In this document: positions 17,216 to 27,281 of the stretch, one piece after another
Layout: the number at the start of each line of letters is the position of its first letter
Numbering within the stretch: the stretch's first letter is position 1
NCBI GenBank assembly: GCA_963702495.1
Contig: CAVPDA010000018.1
Location: forward strand, 62,001-126,000
Direction: 5' to 3'
From: CAVPDA01 sp963702495
Lineage (GTDB): Bacteria; Pseudomonadota; Gammaproteobacteria; Burkholderiales; Rhodocyclaceae
DNA length: 64,000 nt
Position numbers and translations under genes: made by a program
Notes under the pieces: model-generated
Told to the model about the DNA's origin: nothing
The model's database searches: none
Seen by the model: the letters and a program-made list of their open reading frames with translations, nothing else

Positions 17216-17887
17216 CTATTTCTTCACGTTCCTGCGTCCCGGCGGCGGCGGGCGCAGCTTGTTGAGTTTCGCCTCCCACACCTCCGCCTGCTTGGCGTCC
17301 CCTTCGATGCCGTTGCCGCCGCTGCGATAGGCCTTGGCCAGCGTTTCCACCGCCGGCAGGAAATCCACCTCGGCGGCGCGCTTGATCCACTTCGCCGCCT
17401 GGTCGCTGCTGCGCGCCGCGTCGTCCAGACCGAGGTCGCCGAAAATGTATGCGCCGGCCACCACCTTGAGCGCCTGGGCATGGCCCTGCTCCGCCGCCTT
17501 CATGAACCACTTGAGCGCCTCCTGCGGATCCTTCTTGACGCCCTCGCCCGACGCATACATGCCGGCCAGTCCGTACTCGCCGTCGGCGTCGCCCTGCTCG
17601 GCCGACTTGCGATAGTAGTCGAAGGCCTCCTCGTTGAACTCCGAGCGGTCGAGAATCTCGGCCAGCAGCGCCTGGGCCTTGGCGTTGCCGGCGTCGGCCG
17701 GCTTGCGCAGGAGGGTCATGGCGCGGGTGACATCGCCCCTGCCGTAGGCCTTTTGCCCCTCCTTGTATTCGTCCTCGGGCGCGGCCGCGGCGGTGCGCGT
17801 CGCGAGGACGCCGAGCAGGATCGAAGCGATCACCGCCAAGGCAAGGCGCTTCAGTATGTGGGAGCGAAAGAACGCGGCGCGCGGCAT
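17216..17887 (-). CDS. Sel1-repeat (TPR-like) exported protein
   Basis: About 223 residues: a signal peptide (LALAVIASILLGVLATRTAAA) followed by Sel1-like repeats (AFDYYRKSAEQGDADGEYGL, ALKWFMKAAEQGHAQAL, AAKWIKRAAEVDFLPAV). Such repeats mediate protein contacts. The start overlaps no other gene; the upstream regulator ends 10 bases away, so this is the third gene of the kinase operon. A second Sel1 protein lies divergently at 21097. Confidence 0.83.
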   Translation of the reverse strand: MPRAAFFRSHILKRLALAVIASILLGVLATRTAAAAPEDEYKEGQKAYGRGDVTRAMTLLRKPADAGNAKAQALLAEILDRSEFNEEAFDYYRKSAEQGDADGEYGLAGMYASGEGVKKDPQEALKWFMKAAEQGHAQALKVVAGAYIFGDLGLDDAARSSDQAAKWIKRAAEVDFLPAVETLAKAYRSGGNGIEGDAKQAEVWEAKLNKLRPPPPGRRNVKK

Positions 17888-17897
17888 GAATGGACGC

Positions 17898-19296
17898 TCA
17901 ATCGGCTTCCACGCCGTTGCGGGCGCTGATCCGGACCACATCGCCGGCCTCGAATTCTTCCAGCTTGCGGTACAGGCTGGAAAGGCCGATGCCCAGGCGT
18001 TGCGCGGCGAGGCGGCGATCGCCGCCATTCTCCTTCAAAGCACGCGAGATGATGCTGGCTTCCACTTTTCTCAACTGATCCCGAAGATATCCGTCGTTAG
18101 CAATCGGCGTGCCAGAGGCGCCATGGGCTGACCGCGTGATTTCCGGCGGCAAGTCGGCAATCGTGATGCGGCCGCCGTCGGACAGGATCAGGGCACGGTT
18201 GATGACATTTTCCAGCTGACGCACGTTGCCCGGCCAATGATAACCGAGAAGGATATCCTCGGCGGCGGGGTCGATGGCCGGCGGCGCACGCCCGTCGTTA
18301 CCGGCCCGCATGGCGCCGAGAAAGAAATCGATGAGCTGGCGGATATCCGCCTGGCGTTCGCGCAGGGGCGGCAGGTGGATTTGGAACATGCTGACGCGAA
18401 AGTACAGATCCTCGCGGAAGCGCCCCTGCTGCACCATCTCCTCCAGATTGCGGTTGGTGGCGGCAATGATCCGCGTATCGACGTGGCGACCCTGCTCGCT
18501 GCCCAGGGAGCGGATCTCCTTGTCCTCGATCGCATGCAGCAGCTTGGTTTGCATGTGCAGCGGCAGCTCCCCGATCTCGTCGAGGAACAGAGTGCCCTTG
18601 TCGGCCTGCAGGAAGAGGCCCTTGCGCGCCCTCTCGGCACCCGTAAACGCGCCCTTGGTATGGCCGAAGAACTCCGCTTCCAGCAGGTGTTCCGGAATGG
18701 CACTGCAGTTCACCGGCAGGAAAACGGCGTCGGCGCGCCGGCTGGCCTGGTGGATGCGGCGTGCCACGACACCCTTGCCGGTACCGCTCTCGCCGGTGAT
18801 GAGCACGGTGCTGTCGGTCGGTGCCACCTTGGCGGCAAGGCGCTCCGCGTCCAGCATCGCCGGGGCATTGGAACGACAGATGTGGGAGGTCGAACTCGTC
18901 CACGAACTTGCGCAGCACCTTGTTCTGCTCGCGCAGGCCGCACAAGGCCTCGATCTGCGACAGCCGGTGCAACAGCTCTTCGCTGCGCACCGGCTTCACC
19001 ACATAGTCGTTGGCACCGGCGCGCAGGGCTTCCACGGCACTCTCCACGGAAGCGAAGGCGGTGACCATGATGAATTGGGTTTCGACGCCGGCGGCCTTGA
19101 TGTTGCGCACCAGTTCGACGCCGTCGCCGTCGGGCATCTTGATGTCGCACAGCGCCACATCCACGTCGCCGCGGGAGAGCTTGGCGGCGGCCTCGATGAC
19201 GCCGGACGCCTGGTCGACCGAATAGCCGCCCTTCGTCACCGCCGCCACCAGAATCTGGCGCACCGCGGGCTCGTCGTCGATCACAAGAACATGCAT
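17898..19296 (-). CDS. NtrC-family sigma54 response regulator (frameshifted)
   Basis: A response regulator that activates sigma54 promoters. Receiver domain: VIDDEP acidic pocket, phospho-acceptor Asp at about residue 51 (LCDIKMPDGDG), conserved Lys in VVKPVRS. AAA+ domain: Walker A GESGTGKG, the sigma54-contacting GAFTGA loop, Walker B FLDEIGELPL, arginine region. C-terminal Fis-type helix-turn-helix: RRLAAQRLGIGLSSLYRKL. The reading frame shifts by one base near 18876-18885, between receiver and AAA+ domains; removing one base gives a continuous protein. The gene lies 7 bases downstream of its histidine kinase. Likely targets are the -24/-12 promoters near the cytochrome genes. Confidence 0.88.
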
Positions 19297-19303
19297 AGGG
19301 ATG

Positions 19304-20824
19304 TCAGGCCGCGGCCCTGGCCTCGAAGGCGAGCGGCAGCTCGATCGTCACGGTGGTTCCGGCAGCGGGCCGGGAATCGAGATGGATGGACCCGCCGCAA
19401 GTCTCCACCAGATTCTTGCACAGGGCAAGGCCGAGGCCGCTGCCCTTGCCCACTGACTTGGTGGTGTAGAACTCGTCGAAGGCGCGGCTGCGGACTTCAT
19501 CGCTCATGCCGTGCCCGTTGTCCTCCACCGTCAGGACGACGCCGTCAGCCGCCGCGCGCGTGCCCACGGTGATCGTCGGCTTGCGCCCGCGCACGCCCTC
19601 CATGGCGTCGGCGGCATTGATGAGCAGATTCATCAGCACCTGGGTCAGGTGGTCGCCGACGGCGTTGATGGCGGACAGTTGCAGATCGAGGTCCGTGCGC
19701 AGTTCGATGTGCTTGAAGCGGCGGTCGTAACTGACGAAATTGCAGGTGCTGCGCACCAAGCCGTTCAGGTCGAGCAGTTGCGGCTCGGCGGACTGGGGGG
19801 AAGTGAACTCGGCGATCTGGCGCGTGATCAGGGCGACGCGCTTCGCCTGCTCCATGATCAGTTCGGGCTGGCACACCACGCCCTGGTTGGGGCAGTGATG
19901 GGTCTGGCGCACGTCGCTGATGGACTGCGCCACGCCGGCGATGGCGGCGATCGGGTTGTTGATCTCGTGCGCGAGTTGCGCCGCGAGAGAACCGACGGCC
20001 GCCATCTTCTCCTTGTGGAAATGCTGCTGCCGGGACAGTTCGAGCTGGGCTTCGCGCTCGCGCAGCTCGGTCTGCATGTTGTTGAGCGCCTCCATCAGCT
20101 CCCCCACCTCGTCGCCGCGGCTGATGGGCAGATGCTGTCCGCGGTAGCCATGAACGATGGCGATGGCGCGCGCCGCGACGTTGCGGATGTCCCATGCCAG
20201 CTGGGTAAAGAAGAGCGCCGTCACGGCGCCGAGCACGATCAGCCCGACCAGGCTGAAGACGATGATCTCCAGCGTCACCGTGTCCTGAACCACGCGGTAT
20301 CCGGCGAGCAGCCTCTCCTTGGTCGCCCGCGCACCGCTGGTGATGCCGTCGAGCACCCCCACCAGGTCGTGCAGCTCGTTGCGCAGTACCGCCATGTCGC
20401 CGCGCGAGGGCGTATCGCGCAGATGATCGAGGGCGGCCTGCAGTGCGGCGATGTTGGCGTCGACGGCAGGGAAATCGGACTTGAGCCCGGACAGGTTCGA
20501 CTGTACCGCCTCGATTTCGATTCCCACCGGCTGCACCGCAGTCGCCGGCTCCGGCGCGTTGTAGTTGTCATTGAGCGTGAGGATGGCGCGGGCCACCGCC
20601 ATGTTGACCTGCACCAGCATCTCCTCGCGGCGGTGGGTACGTTCCAGTTCCTCCACCATCAACAACTGCTTGTCGCGGCTGTGGGAGATGACCGTACCGA
20701 CCAGGATGACGTAGATCACCAGCCCGATCAACGTGAGGCCGCCCTTGGCGCGCAGCGACAGGCGATGCAGCGCCCGCGGCGACGTCAAGTGGACGGCTTT
20801 CGTTCCGGCAGCAGGCGCGCTCAC
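19304..20824 (-). CDS. membrane sensor histidine kinase
   Basis: Partner of the downstream regulator. Two membrane segments (LTLIGLVIYVILVGTVIS and IIVFSLVGLIVLGAVTALFF) enclose a periplasmic helical sensor of about 150 residues, followed by a HAMP linker, a dimerisation helix with the phospho-accepting His (LAHEINNPIAAIAG), and an ATPase domain with N, G1 and G2 boxes (LINAADAM, DNGHGM, GKGSGLGLAL). GTG 20824 is preferred; the frame opens at ATG 20890, but the extra codons read through a 12-bp tandem repeat and look non-coding. First gene of a six-gene operon. Confidence 0.87.
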   Translation of the reverse strand: MSAPAAGTKAVHLTSPRALHRLSLRAKGGLTLIGLVIYVILVGTVISHSRDKQLLMVEELERTHRREEMLVQVNMAVARAILTLNDNYNAPEPATAVQPVGIEIEAVQSNLSGLKSDFPAVDANIAALQAALDHLRDTPSRGDMAVLRNELHDLVGVLDGITSGARATKERLLAGYRVVQDTVTLEIIVFSLVGLIVLGAVTALFFTQLAWDIRNVAARAIAIVHGYRGQHLPISRGDEVGELMEALNNMQTELREREAQLELSRQQHFHKEKMAAVGSLAAQLAHEINNPIAAIAGVAQSISDVRQTHHCPNQGVVCQPELIMEQAKRVALITRQIAEFTSPQSAEPQLLDLNGLVRSTCNFVSYDRRFKHIELRTDLDLQLSAINAVGDHLTQVLMNLLINAADAMEGVRGRKPTITVGTRAAADGVVLTVEDNGHGMSDEVRSRAFDEFYTTKSVGKGSGLGLALCKNLVETCGGSIHLDSRPAAGTTVTIELPLAFEARAAA

Positions 20825-20850
20825 GGCGTCACCGTCCCGCGGCGCGGAAT

Positions 20851-20886
20851 GGTGGAAACAGCGGCGGAAACAGCGGTGGAAACGGC
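20851..20886. repeat. three 12-bp tandem repeats
   Basis: GGTGGAAACAGC, GGCGGAAACAGC and GGTGGAAACGGC follow one another in the 272-base gap between the divergent kinase and Sel1 genes. One full helical turn per copy would put repeated binding sites on nearly the same face, so an operator is possible; no known site is recognised. Confidence 0.6.
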
Positions 20887-21096
20887 GCAAATGTTGCTAA
20901 GATGCATGGCGTTGCCAAGACGGTGGCGGGTACGGTAGTGTCTGTCCTGCGCGGCCATTGCGATGGCCGCAGAGCGGCCGGTGCCGCGCAGCGCACGAGG
21001 CATCTCCAGTGTAAAGCACATGGCGCAGCAATTCATTCCAACCCCGCCCCTCAGCGAAGATGCACGCGAGGGGCCTGCGTTATCGAGGAGTCTAGT

Positions 21097-21633
21097 GTGA
21101 CAGGACGGATCGTTTTCCTGCTTTTCGCCTGGTTCGCGGCCGCCTGCGTGAGCGCCGCCGACCCGCTGGGCGATGCGCTCAAGGCCTATGATTCGGGCAA
21201 CTACAAGAAGGCGGTCACCCTGCTTCGACCGCTGGCGGACCGCGGAGATTCCGTCGCCCAGCTCAAACTCGGGATGCTTTACTACTATGGCTACGGTGTT
21301 CCGGAGGACGAGCCGCGTGCGGTTTCCTGGCTCAAGATGAGCGCGGCGCAGGGCAATCTCGACGCAATGTATCACATCGGAAACATTCTCACCTTCGCCG
21401 CCGATACGGCAAAGCTTTCGCCCGACGCCGACGTCGACGCGGTGAAGTGGTATTTCGAAGCCGCTCGTGCCGGCCATCGCGATGCGCAGTACGCCCTGGG
21501 ACTGATGTTCCTGGCAGGAAAGGGAGTGGTGCAGAGCCAGGAGGAAGGGGTCGCCTGGATCCGCCGTGCCGCAGCCCTCGGCCACCGCGAAGCGGAAAAC
21601 TTCGTCAAGGGCGTGGACACCGCGCACAAATAA
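21097..21633 (+). CDS. Sel1-repeat exported protein
   Basis: A 178-residue protein with signal peptide (IVFLLFAWFAAACVSAA) and Sel1 repeats (AVSWLKMSAAQGNLDAMYHI, AVKWYFEAARAGHRDAQYAL, GVAWIRRAAALGHREAENF). GTG 21097 is selected for the GAGGAG site 6 bases upstream. It is divergent from the kinase operon and related in type to the Sel1 protein of that operon. Convergent with the TlpA-like gene, 39 bases apart. Confidence 0.8.
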   Translation: MTGRIVFLLFAWFAAACVSAADPLGDALKAYDSGNYKKAVTLLRPLADRGDSVAQLKLGMLYYYGYGVPEDEPRAVSWLKMSAAQGNLDAMYHIGNILTFAADTAKLSPDADVDAVKWYFEAARAGHRDAQYALGLMFLAGKGVVQSQEEGVAWIRRAAALGHREAENFVKGVDTAHK

Positions 21634-21672
21634 TCGCGCGCTGTCGGACACCTGGCCCGACCTTCCTGTCGC

Positions 21673-22212
21673 CTACCCGCCTCCATCGCGGGGCCCGGTG
21701 GCGCGCCGCTTCACCTGCAGCAGGTTTTCGATGCCGGCCACCATGTTTTCGCTTGACCAGTCGCGCTCGCCGGCGACGATCGCCGCGATGCTTCGCTCGC
21801 GCGTAACCAGGATCGTCGTCGGGAAAACCGTCACGCCGAGTTGCGCGGCGGCAGGAGAGGCAGGCGATTGCGCCACCACGGGAAAGCGAATCCCGTGCTG
21901 CAGCACGAACTCGCGCACCAGATTGAGATCATCGTCCACGCTGACGCCGATCACAGCCAGATCGCCTCCCGGGAATGCGTCCGCCAGGCGCTGCAGACTG
22001 GGCATCTCGGCCCGGCACGGCGGACACCAGGTCGCCCAAAAGTTGAGTACCAGAGCGCGGCCGGCATATTCCTGGAGCGTCCCGGAGCCGCCTTCCAGGC
22101 GCACGACCGACACGGGCGGCAACGGCGCGCCGACGGCCGGCGCCCGGGGCGAGTCGCCGCAGGCGGCGAGCGCCACCGCGACGATCGCCGCGAACCACTG
22201 ACCGCGCCGCAC
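21673..22212 (-). CDS. TlpA-like thioredoxin lipoprotein
   Basis: A 179-residue envelope thioredoxin with lipobox (LAACGDS) and redox motif WCPPC in NFWATWCPPCRAEMPSL; cis-Pro region VTVFPTTILV. TlpA/ResA-type proteins reduce cysteines of apocytochrome c or other periplasmic targets. Last gene of the long minus-strand run, after DUF3365 and the ccm genes, which supports a role in heme protein maturation. Distinct from the CcmG encoded at 24728. Confidence 0.87.
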   Translation of the reverse strand: MRRGQWFAAIVAVALAACGDSPRAPAVGAPLPPVSVVRLEGGSGTLQEYAGRALVLNFWATWCPPCRAEMPSLQRLADAFPGGDLAVIGVSVDDDLNLVREFVLQHGIRFPVVAQSPASPAAAQLGVTVFPTTILVTRERSIAAIVAGERDWSSENMVAGIENLLQVKRRATGPRDGGG

Positions 22213-22252
22213 CGCGCTACCGCCGCCGCTGCGAACCGGTTCGCCGAAGGCG

Positions 22253-22840
22253 CTAAAGCGGGCGCTTCACGGTGACGCCGCCGCGCACCTGGCCGGCGCT
22301 GTAGCCGATGGCCTGGTCGAACGGGTATTCCGAGGCGATCTGCGCCTTCATGGCATCGGTGAGGGATTCGGTGGGGCCATGGCAGGTGAGACACATCGGC
22401 ACGATGGGGATGGCTTTAATGTAGCGCAGGAATTTCCCCTGAGGCTCGCTCACGACCTCGGCAAATTCGAGGCTCTCCGCCTTTTCACCTCGTGCCGCGC
22501 GCTTGTCGAATTCGGTCAGCACCCTCTGCTCCCAGGGGTCGGGCCAACCCAGCGAGGGGTTGCGTGCCTTCAGGGTCACGCGGGAAACGCGCATGCCGGA
22601 CTTGCGCGAAAGACCGGAGGTGATCTCGGGTACGCTGTACTTGCACACGATCACCGAGCGCAGCGGACCGCCGTGTTCCATTTCCTTCAGCAGTTCGCCC
22701 CGGATCTGCGCCAGCAACTGGTTGGCCACCTTGCGCGCCTCCTCCGTCATGTTCTTGAAATCCTCGTCGTGGGGAGCCTGGGCCGGCGCGCCCTGGACCA
22801 GCAGTGCTGCGAAGAGGCCGAACAGGATTCTTGGAGTCAT
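22253..22840 (-). CDS. DUF3365 heme-binding protein
   Basis: A secreted protein of about 195 residues with a Tll0287-like/DUF3365 domain and one CXXCH (CLTCH in VPMCLTCHGPTESL). Family members bind c-type heme in a PAS-like fold and often sense redox state or gas. ATG 22840 is used. It lies 168 bases after ccmI; that spacer holds an inverted repeat (TCTCGC-AA-GCGAGA, 22907-22920) that may separate the transcripts. Confidence 0.83.
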   Translation of the reverse strand: MTPRILFGLFAALLVQGAPAQAPHDEDFKNMTEEARKVANQLLAQIRGELLKEMEHGGPLRSVIVCKYSVPEITSGLSRKSGMRVSRVTLKARNPSLGWPDPWEQRVLTEFDKRAARGEKAESLEFAEVVSEPQGKFLRYIKAIPIVPMCLTCHGPTESLTDAMKAQIASEYPFDQAIGYSAGQVRGGVTVKRPL

Positions 22841-23008
22841 GACCAATCCCGGCGGAAGTCGAGGGTTCGAGGATAGTCGCTAAGCGTGCAGTGATCCATA
22901 GGCAGTCTCGCAAGCGAGAACAGGCGTTGCCCGGCTCTCAATCCCGGGAATGCGCGGGGGAATTCGGAGCCGTCGCCGGAATGGTCGAGACTTCGGTTTC
23001 GAGCCGCC

Positions 23009-24262
23009 CTATTTCACTTCCGCGTCGATGGTCACCACCAGTCCGCTGGCGCCCGCCGCGACCGGCTGGGTAAGGCCTTCCAGGTCGCCCGCCTGCGGCG
23101 TGGCATTGCCGGTCTTGCTCACCCGCGCTCCGACCACGACCTGCGGGAAGGAGGACAGCTTCATGTTGGGCGCCATCGCCATCGAGTCGTCCAGGGTGAA
23201 CGCGACCGGCAGATCCTTGACCTGCTTGCGTACGATCGCAAGGGGCATGCGCGGTCCCGTCGCCGCGCGGGCGAAGACGAAAACGGTATCGGTCGGTGCC
23301 GCCTTCGCGGCCAAGGCGGGAGACAGCTGCACCGTGCCGGTGACGCTTCCGCCTGCGCCGGCGACCGGCGCCGCCGGCGCCTTCGCTGGCTGCGCCGCGG
23401 TCTTGATTCCGCCCAATTGCTTGGCCTCGGCGATGCTGGACTTTACCGATTGTGCGAACTGCGATTCCGGCGGCACGCCCGCCAGCGCCTGTTCCCAGCG
23501 CTCGACCGCAGCGGCGTAATTCTTCTTGTCGAACTCGACGGTGCCGGCCAGCGCCAGCGCCTTGATGTTGTTCGGATCGGCCTTCAGCGCACGGGCGATG
23601 AGGCGCTCCGGCTCGCCGCGCAGGCCGCCCCCCTGCGCCATCGCCAGGGTGTCGGCGTAGTCGGCCAGGATTTGTCCGTTGTCCGGTATGCGCTCCACCA
23701 CCTTTGCATAGGCCTGCGCCGCCTCCGGGAATCGCTCCAGCACGGTGTACGAGCGCGCCAGCATGACCCAGCCTTCGATATTGTCCGGGTTGTCTTTCAG
23801 GCGTGCCGCCAGCGCGCCGACCATCTCCTGAATCTGTTCCGGCGTCACTTCGTGCTGCTGCCCGGCGGCCGGCGCGGCGGCGACCTGCTTGGGATCGAGC
23901 CCTTTGGGGTTGCCGAGTGCCTGGTAGAGGGCGACGGCGAGGATCGGCACCGCGAGTCCGACCACGATCGCCGCCAATTTGCCGGACCGCGCTTCGGGCG
24001 CCGCCTGCCCGCCGCCGCCGGAAACATCCTCGAGCAGACGGCTCTCCACTTCGCGTTTGGCTTGCTCGTACTGGTCGCGGGGAATGGTGCCGGCCGCCAG
24101 ATCGGCCTCCAGTTCCTTCAACTGATCGCGATAGATCGAGACGTTGGCTTCGTCCTGCGACGCTGCCAGCGCACCGCGCCTGCGTCCGGAAAGCAGCGGC
24201 GGCAGCACGAAGAGCAGCGCGCCGGTGAGCAGCAGCCCGGCGATGATCCAGAATGTCGTCAT
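23009..24262 (-). CDS. ccmI: cytochrome c maturation protein CcmI
   Basis: A 417-residue apocytochrome chaperone of System I. Two N-terminal membrane segments (FWIIAGLLLTGALLFVLPPLL and LAAIVVGLAVPILAVALYQAL) surround a short coiled loop; the periplasmic part has TPR repeats (WVMLARSYTVLERFPEAAQA) and a C-terminal beta-rich domain. It presents apocytochrome to CcmF/CcmH. Its ATG overlaps the ccmH stop (ATGA). Last gene of the ccm set. Confidence 0.9.
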   Translation of the reverse strand: MTTFWIIAGLLLTGALLFVLPPLLSGRRRGALAASQDEANVSIYRDQLKELEADLAAGTIPRDQYEQAKREVESRLLEDVSGGGGQAAPEARSGKLAAIVVGLAVPILAVALYQALGNPKGLDPKQVAAAPAAGQQHEVTPEQIQEMVGALAARLKDNPDNIEGWVMLARSYTVLERFPEAAQAYAKVVERIPDNGQILADYADTLAMAQGGGLRGEPERLIARALKADPNNIKALALAGTVEFDKKNYAAAVERWEQALAGVPPESQFAQSVKSSIAEAKQLGGIKTAAQPAKAPAAPVAGAGGSVTGTVQLSPALAAKAAPTDTVFVFARAATGPRMPLAIVRKQVKDLPVAFTLDDSMAMAPNMKLSSFPQVVVGARVSKTGNATPQAGDLEGLTQPVAAGASGLVVTIDAEVK

Positions 24263-24741
24263 GCGCCTTCCCGCTTTTCTTCGGCGCTCAGCAGCGACTG
24301 CGCGCGCTGATGGTCAGCCTCGGACAGGCCGGCTTCGGCGGCCACCTTCCGGGCACGGCTCTTGAGCTTGGCGAACAGCACCACGACGCCGATCACGAGC
24401 AGGGCGAAGGGGCCGAACCACAACACCCAGGTCGTGGCCTTGACCGGCGGACGATAGAGCACGAAGTCACCGTAGCGCGCCACCATGTAGTCCTTGACCT
24501 CGTTGTCGCTCATGCCCTGCTTGAGCTTCTCTCGGATCTGGTTCTTCAGGTCGACGGCCAGGTCGGCATGGGAGTCGGCGATGGTCTGGTTCTGGCAGAC
24601 CAGGCAGCGCAGTTCCTCCGACAATTTGAGGACGCGCTTTTCGAGCACGGGATCGTCGGCGGCCGGAGCGGCCTCGCCGGCGTATACCAGCGGCGCCGCC
24701 GCCAGCAGCAGGGCGAGCAAGAGAGATTTAAGACTTCGCAT
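24259..24741 (-). CDS. ccmH: cytochrome c maturation thiol reductase CcmH
   Basis: 160 residues: signal peptide, conserved redox motif LRCLVCQNQTIADS, then a C-terminal membrane helix (FGPFALLVIGVVVLFAKL). CcmH resolves disulfides in apocytochrome CXXCH sites before heme attachment. It overlaps ccmG by 14 bases, indicating translational coupling. Confidence 0.94.
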   Translation of the reverse strand: MRSLKSLLLALLLAAAPLVYAGEAAPAADDPVLEKRVLKLSEELRCLVCQNQTIADSHADLAVDLKNQIREKLKQGMSDNEVKDYMVARYGDFVLYRPPVKATTWVLWFGPFALLVIGVVVLFAKLKSRARKVAAEAGLSEADHQRAQSLLSAEEKREGA

Positions 24742-25258
24742 TGAGTTCCTGCACCAAGGGCAATAGTTTCTTTTCCACCACGTCCTGCGTCAGCGGACCG
24801 ATGTGCTTGTAGCGGATGGTTCCGCTCTTGTCCACGACGAAGGTTTCCGGCACGCCATAGACGCCGTAATCGATGCCGACCCGCCCGTCCTGGTCGAAGG
24901 CCGACAGCACGTACGGATTACCCCAGTCCCGCAGCCACTTCATGCCGTCTTCGCGGCCGTCCTTGTAGTTGAGACCGACGATGGGCACCACATTCTTCTT
25001 CGACAACTCCACCAACACCGGATGCTCCTGGCGGCAGGAGACGCACCAGGAGGCCCAGACGTTGAACAGCCATACCTTGCCCACCATGTCCTTCTGCGAA
25101 ATGGTCTTGTCCGGTTCGTGCAGCTGGGGCACCTGGAACGTCGGCGCCGGCTTGTCGATGAGGGGCGAAGGCACTTCCCGCGGATTGCGGTTGAGACCGA
25201 TGCCGAGAAATACGACCAGTACGATGAAAATGCCGAGCGGCAGCAGGAATCGACTCAT
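24728..25258 (-). CDS. ccmG: thiol:disulfide interchange protein CcmG/DsbE
   Basis: A 176-residue membrane-anchored thioredoxin (LPLGIFIVLVVFLGIGL anchor) with redox site WCVSC in NVWASWCVSCRQEHP and the CcmG-type acidic region and YGVYGVPETFVVD. It supplies reductant to CcmH/apocytochrome. The second residue of the CXXC pair set is Val-Ser rather than the more frequent Val/Pro-Thr/Ser forms, which is within family range. Confidence 0.93.
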   Translation of the reverse strand: MSRFLLPLGIFIVLVVFLGIGLNRNPREVPSPLIDKPAPTFQVPQLHEPDKTISQKDMVGKVWLFNVWASWCVSCRQEHPVLVELSKKNVVPIVGLNYKDGREDGMKWLRDWGNPYVLSAFDQDGRVGIDYGVYGVPETFVVDKSGTIRYKHIGPLTQDVVEKKLLPLVQELNAKS

Positions 25259-25270
25259 TGTTCTCTTTTC

Positions 25271-27281
25271 TTAGCGTGCGTGAACCGGGACGCCGGCCGC
25301 GCCCCGTTTGGCCGGCGCCGCCTCCGTCTTTTCCTGGCGGCGGATGGCGAGCCGATAGCGGCGGTCGGAGGCGGCCAGCAATCCCCCCAGGGCCATGATG
25401 ATGCAACCGACCCAGATCCAGTTCACCAGCGGCTTGTTGCGGATCTGCACGATCCAGGTGTCGGGACCCACCGCCTCGCCCATGGACACATAGAGATCAC
25501 GGAACACGCTGCGCAGGATCGCCGATTCGGTCATCGGCATGCGCTGCACGTTATAGACGCGCTTCTCCGGCGTCATGGTGGCCACCGGGCTGCCGTCCCG
25601 GGTCACCTCCAGGGTGCCGCGGGCGGCGACGTAGTTGGGACCGTTGAGTTCGCGTACGCCCATGAAGCGGAAGGTGTAGCCGCCCACCTCGGCGGTGTCG
25701 CCCACCTGCATCTTGAGGTCCTTTTCGGTTTCGTAGCCCTTCACCAGCGTGACGCCGATGACGAAGACGGCGACGCCACAGTGGGCCAGCAGCATGCCAT
25801 AGTAGGAACGCGGAATCGAGCGCAGGCGCTGGAACAGGCTCCGGTCCTGGACCTCCTTCTGGCGCATGCGGCCGATCAGGTTGGTGGCACTGGCGGCGAT
25901 CACCCAGAACGCCAGGAACAGGCCGAAGGCCACCAGCGGCTTCCAACTGCCGAGAACGAAGGGCAGCATGGCGGCCGAAACGATCGCCACCGCCAGCGCC
26001 CATTTCAGCCGGGTCGCCAGATCCGGCACGGTCGCCTGCTTCCAGCGCGCCATCGGCCCCACGCCCATGAGGAACACCAGCGGCGCCATCAGGGGAACGA
26101 ACACGGATTCGAAGTAGGGCGGGCCGACCGAGATCTTGCCCAGATTCATGGCGTCGAGGAACAGGGGATAGAGGGTGCCGAGCATCACCGAAGCCGCCGC
26201 CGCGGAAAGGAGCACGTTGTTGGTGAGCAGCAGCGATTCGCGCGAAATCAGGCCGAAGCCTCCGCCGAGGCCCACCTTGGGAGCGCGCAGGGCGAACAGG
26301 AACAGCGAGCCGCCGATGACTGACCGCCAGGAAGGCCAGAATGAAGATGCCGCGCTCGGGATCGGTGGCGAAGGCGTGAACCGACGTCAGCACGCCGGAG
26401 CGCACCAGGAACGTGCCGAGCAGGGACAGGGAGAAGGCGGAGATCGCCAGCAGCACCGTCCAGCTCTTGAAACCGCCGCGCTTCTCCGTCACCGCCAGGG
26501 AGTGGATCAGGGCGGTACCGACCAGCCAGGGCATGAACGAGGCGTTCTCCACCGGATCCCAGAACCACCAGCCGCCCCAGCCCAATTCGTAGTAGGCCCA
26601 GAAGCTGCCCAGCGCGATGCCGAGGGTCAGGAATATCCAGGCCACCGTGGTCCAGGGTCGGGACCAGCGCGCCCACGCCGCATCCAGCTTGCCGCCCATC
26701 AGCGCCGCGATGGCGAAGGAGAACGCCACCGAGAATCCGACATAGCCCATATAGAGCATGGGCGGATGGAACACCATGCCCCAATCCTGCAGCAGGGGAT
26801 TGAGATCGCGTCCGTCGGGCGCTCCTGGCAGGATGCGGGCGAACGGGTTCGAGGTGATCAGCATGAAGGCGAGGAAGCCCACGCTCACCAGCCCCATCAC
26901 GCTGATGACGCGCGCCACCATTTCCTGCGGCAGATGGCGCGAGAACACGGTCACGGCCAGGGTCCACACCGTCAGCATCAGCGCCCACAGCAGCAGCGAA
27001 CCCTCGTGGCTGCCCCAGGTCGCGGCCACTCGATACTGCAGCGGCAGCTTGGAGTTGGAGTTGGTCATCACATTGACCACGGAGAAATCGTTGTTGATGA
27101 ACGAATACATCAGGCAGCCGAAGGCGATCGCCACGAACACGAACTGCCCCTGAGCCGCCGGCCGCGCCACGCCCATCAGCACCGAGTTTCCTCGCGCGGC
27201 CCCGGCCAGCGGCAGCACGCCCTGCACCAGGGCCAGACAGAATGCCAGGATGAGGGCGAACTGGCCGAGTTCGGGGATCAC
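25271..27281 (-). CDS. ccmF: heme lyase CcmF (frameshifted)
   Basis: The polytopic System I heme ligase that attaches heme to apocytochrome. The upstream frame carries the N-terminal helices and the heme-handling WWD region (GWGGWWFWDPVENASFMPWL). Near 26317-26323 one extra base shifts the frame; the rest continues as VGLGGGFGLISRESLLLTNNV... with the C-terminal conserved stretch. Corrected length is about 669 residues, typical for CcmF. Since the window depends on heavy cytochrome maturation, a sequence error is likelier than a true null allele. It overlaps ccmE by 4 bases. Confidence 0.9.

Noticed and set aside
22881..22898. Possible sigma54 site TGGATCACTGCACGCTTA before the DUF3365 gene
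   Set aside because: Only the GG and GC core match; in GC-rich DNA such cores are frequent by chance.
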